Below, in pieces: positions 5,803-7,973 of a stretch of DNA of 7,973 bases (the first letter of the stretch is position 1; every line of letters starts with the position of its first letter). Location: positions 1 to 7,973 of the forward strand of contig DKKP01000173.1 of the NCBI GenBank assembly GCA_002455335.1, read 5' to 3'. The notes beneath the pieces were generated by a model. That model made no database searches and had not been told where the DNA came from. It saw nothing but the letters and a program-made list of their open reading frames with translations. Both the position numbers and the translations under genes were made by a program. This DNA comes from Anaerolineales bacterium UBA6663. GTDB lineage: Bacteria; Chloroflexota; Anaerolineae; Anaerolineales; UBA6663.

Positions 5803-7257
5803 GTGAGCACCGAGGCATCGCGGGCTTTGCCGCGCAACACCCTCGGAGTGACCACGATCGATAGAGCGGGGCGCTGGATGACCGATCGACTGGCGGCACA
5901 CAAACGCGAGCAGGCCGGCGAGTTGTTTCGGCTTGGTCGAACCTCGATTCGCACCGGCGACGTCGCCCACGGACGGGAGCTCCTGCTCCGCGCCGTCGAC
6001 TACGATCGCGAACACTCGGATGCCTGGCTGTGGCTTTCGGCCACCACCGACGATCCTGCAGAACAGTTGAAATACCTGGAATGGGCTGTGGCCGCCGACC
6101 CCGCGAACGTGCAGGCGAGGCGTGGCGTGGCCGTCCTCACAGGTCGGATCGCGACTGACCAGCTGTTGCCGGTCGGGGCCGGCGTCGCGCCGCGCCTACC
6201 CACAGGGCCCGAAGCGACCGAGGTCCGTCGCACATTCGATTGCGCCAGCTGCGGCGGACGCCTGCGGTTTGATCCCGAAACCGTCGACCTCAAGTGCGCC
6301 AGCTGTGGCGCGATCGAAGTCGTCGAGGAGGTTCCGCTGGGTGATGTGGCTCAGCCCCTCGACTTCACGCTGCCGACGATCGTCGGCCACCGCTGGTCCG
6401 AGGCCGAACGAGCCTTTGTTTGTGAGCAATGCGGCGCCGCGACCGTGCTGCCGGTCGGCGGGACATCGACTGTCTGTCCGTTTTGTGACAATCCGGCGCT
6501 GGTTCAGGCTGCCGAGGAACGCGAGTTGGTTCCGCCCGCCGGTCTGGTACCGATGGCACTCGAGGAAGAAGGCGCCTATCGTGCCCTGAAGGCCTGGCTG
6601 GGCCGGGGCTGGTGGGCGCCAGATGACCTGGGGCACATTGTCAAAGACAAACGGTTACGCCCAGCCTATGTGCCATTCTGGGTGTTCGAGGCCACGCTCA
6701 CCGTGCGTTGGCGGGCTGAGATCGCCGAGGGTACGGGCCGATACCGGCGGTGGTCGGCGCAGTCGGGCGAGCGAACGCAGTTCTTTACCGATCAGCTCCA
6801 GGCCGGGCTGCGCTCACTGCCCGAGGGCCTGCTACGCCATCTTCCGACCTTTGATCTCTCGCGCCTGATCGTGTTCAAGCCCGAGTACCTGGCCGATTGG
6901 CCAGCCGCGCTCTACGATCTATCGCTCGCTGATGCGTCGCTGCGGGCACACGAGGCCATGGTCAAGGCTGCCGAGGCCGAATCCCGAGGCCGGATCGCCG
7001 CCGGCCGCGAGGTGCGCGACCTCGAGGTCTTCCCCGACCGCTTCACGGGCGAGCTGTTCAAGCTCGTCTATCTGCCGCTTTGGATCGGCGCTTACCATTA
7101 CCGCGGCCGAGCGTACCAGGTGCTCGTCAACGGCCAGACCGGCGCGGTCGGCGGCGAGCGTCCACGCGACCCGGTCAAGATCGGGCTGGCGCTTATCCTG
7201 GCCGGTACGATTCTGACGACGATCGCGCTGGCTCTGATGCCCTTGCTGGCGCGCTGA
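5803..7257 (+). CDS. TPR and double zinc-ribbon (TFIIB-type) membrane-anchored protein of unknown function
   Basis: The product has 484 residues from GTG. Residues ~27-115 are helical and TPR-like (REQAGELFRLGRTSIRTGD, then DAWLWLSATTDDPAEQLKYL and AVAADPANVQARRG). Zinc ribbon 1 uses C147, C150, C165 and C168; ribbon 2 uses C207, C210, C225 and C228. The middle part (~240-310: LVPMALEEEGAYRALKAWL, then RPAYVPFWVFEA) is the conserved body of bacterial TFIIB-type zinc-ribbon proteins, which databases sometimes mislabel as primosomal helicase-like. One membrane helix (~459-480, IGLALILAGTILTTIALALM) ends four residues before the C-terminus, so the protein is probably tail-anchored with its ribbons in the cytoplasm. 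No enzymatic motif is visible and the function is unknown. The start is uncertain: GTG 5803 has no good Shine-Dalgarno but lies close to the candidate promoter, while ATG 5878 (residue 26) begins just before the TPR region. The gene is convergent with the downstream glycosidase, 8 bases apart. Confidence 0.85.
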   Translation: MSTEASRALPRNTLGVTTIDRAGRWMTDRLAAHKREQAGELFRLGRTSIRTGDVAHGRELLLRAVDYDREHSDAWLWLSATTDDPAEQLKYLEWAVAADPANVQARRGVAVLTGRIATDQLLPVGAGVAPRLPTGPEATEVRRTFDCASCGGRLRFDPETVDLKCASCGAIEVVEEVPLGDVAQPLDFTLPTIVGHRWSEAERAFVCEQCGAATVLPVGGTSTVCPFCDNPALVQAAEERELVPPAGLVPMALEEEGAYRALKAWLGRGWWAPDDLGHIVKDKRLRPAYVPFWVFEATLTVRWRAEIAEGTGRYRRWSAQSGERTQFFTDQLQAGLRSLPEGLLRHLPTFDLSRLIVFKPEYLADWPAALYDLSLADASLRAHEAMVKAAEAESRGRIAAGREVRDLEVFPDRFTGELFKLVYLPLWIGAYHYRGRAYQVLVNGQTGAVGGERPRDPVKIGLALILAGTILTTIALALMPLLAR

Positions 7258-7265
7258 ACCTGCCG

Positions 7266-7973
7266 TCAGATTCGGCTCACCGTGAGCTGCCCGCGCTCAC
7301 CCGTGACCTGCACCCGATCGCCCATCGACCGGATCGTAATCCCCGAGCTGGACTCGCAGCGCCACCCCGCTGAGAGCGAGAGCTCAGCCGCAAACCGCCG
7401 ATGCGAGAGCGTCAATGTGATTGTGTCGGCCTCGGCGACGCGTTTGCGCACTTCGGCGGTGAGGTAGTGGATCGTCACCCCAGGACCGGCCTCCCACGCC
7501 AACGGCAAGATCAGGCCCTGGCGCGCGGGGATGTGCACCGTCTGCCCACCAAACGCCGCGTGGCCCGCGATCACGATGGTCGTCTCGACGGGGTCATCCT
7601 GGTAGTTGTTGAGGTACACGAAGTCACCTTCCGGGCCGCGGCTGAGCCGGACATCGGCCCATGCGCTGAGCCCGACCTGCGACGCGCAGCCGGCAGCAAG
7701 CGCAAGCTGCTCGACGACATCGAGGTCGTCGAGCGTGTTCGCCTCGAACGCCGCGCCGAGCACCAGAACGCGCCCGGCGCCGAGCGCCTTCTCGAACCCG
7801 ACCGCTCCCCCGGCCGCATGTTCGGCGAACACCTGATCGAACGCGCCAGTGTAGGTCTCGACATACGTCGCCGGGATGTCGCGATGGTGGAAGGCATGGA
7901 TCAAGGTCTGCGCCTCGGCGCGTCCGGTGGCGGCCGTGATCGTTTCGACCCCGAGCGCATCGGCCAGAATCTT
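7266..7973 (-). CDS. C-terminal part of a probable GH35/GH42-like glycoside hydrolase (beta-galactosidase-like)
   Basis: The frame is open from the right window edge to TGA at 7266, giving 235 residues without a start; the N-terminal catalytic barrel would lie outside. The visible segment starts KILADALGVETI, has YVETYTGAFDQVF, then a GAGRVLVLGAAFEANTL stretch followed by VVEQLALAAGC, then GDFVYLNNYQDDPVETTI and a beta-rich tail ending RGQLTVSRI. The pattern of a 'kGrvlyLG' strand, a helix, then a beta-sandwich with 'flNn.ddpv' resembles the trimerisation-like and C-terminal domains of GH42 or bacterial GH35 beta-galactosidases. No catalytic residue is in view, so the family and substrate are inferred and could be wrong. 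It has no room for a terminator before the convergent zinc-ribbon gene. Confidence 0.6.
   Translation of the reverse strand, partial: KILADALGVETITAATGRAEAQTLIHAFHHRDIPATYVETYTGAFDQVFAEHAAGGAVGFEKALGAGRVLVLGAAFEANTLDDLDVVEQLALAAGCASQVGLSAWADVRLSRGPEGDFVYLNNYQDDPVETTIVIAGHAAFGGQTVHIPARQGLILPLAWEAGPGVTIHYLTAEVRKRVAEADTITLTLSHRRFAAELSLSAGWRCESSSGITIRSMGDRVQVTGERGQLTVSRI

Noticed and set aside
4884..5954. A 356-codon minus-strand frame crossing the nuclease end, the terminator and the start of the zinc-ribbon gene
   Set aside because: Its translation is Arg/Gly-rich without motifs, and it crosses two real genes and the hairpin between them.
7275..7300. GCTCAC/GTGAGC/GCTCAC repeats that could form a hairpin just after the zinc-ribbon stop
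   Set aside because: They lie inside the coding sequence of the convergent glycosidase, the stem is only 6 bp and no T-rich tract follows, so I do not call a terminator.

Overview
The window is a GC-rich (about 55-70% by region) bacterial chromosomal stretch with four protein genes and no mobile element, CRISPR array or RNA gene that I can recognise. The mix of genes suggests a free-living bacterium, most likely Chloroflexota (Chloroflexus/Roseiflexus-like): a receiver-PAS-GGDEF-EAL response regulator, a very large secreted ExeM/NucH-type nuclease built from beta-sandwich modules, a TPR plus double zinc-ribbon membrane protein, and a glycoside hydrolase. This assignment is inferred from the style of the genes, not proven by a marker.

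Layout. (1) Bases 1-1430, minus strand: a response regulator with receiver, PAS and GGDEF domains and the beginning of an EAL domain; the window edge cuts it just after the EAL motif. (2) Bases 1431-1844: a 414-base divergent intergenic region. It must hold the promoters of both flanking genes. Its right end carries a 14-bp palindrome and a leader that can fold into two hairpins plus a possible pseudoknot directly in front of the nuclease ribosome binding site. (3) Bases 1845-5654, plus strand: a 1269-residue exported nuclease with signal peptide, lamin-tail domain, Ig-like domain, OB-fold, endonuclease/exonuclease/phosphatase catalytic domain, a beta-sandwich module, a PKD domain and a distinctive C-terminal domain. 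A perfect 14-bp terminator-like hairpin follows it. (4) Bases 5803-7257, plus strand: a TPR/double zinc-ribbon protein with one C-terminal membrane helix and its own plausible promoter. (5) Bases 7266-7973, minus strand: the C-terminal part of a probable GH35/GH42-like glycosidase, convergent with the previous gene with only 8 bases between them.

How the genes may work together. The most suggestive pairing is the divergent one. A c-di-GMP turnover regulator sits back to back with an extracellular nuclease of a family known to degrade extracellular DNA in biofilms. Shared control of biofilm state and eDNA breakdown or nutrient scavenging is a reasonable inference, but nothing in the sequence proves it. 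The other two genes show no clear functional link to this pair.
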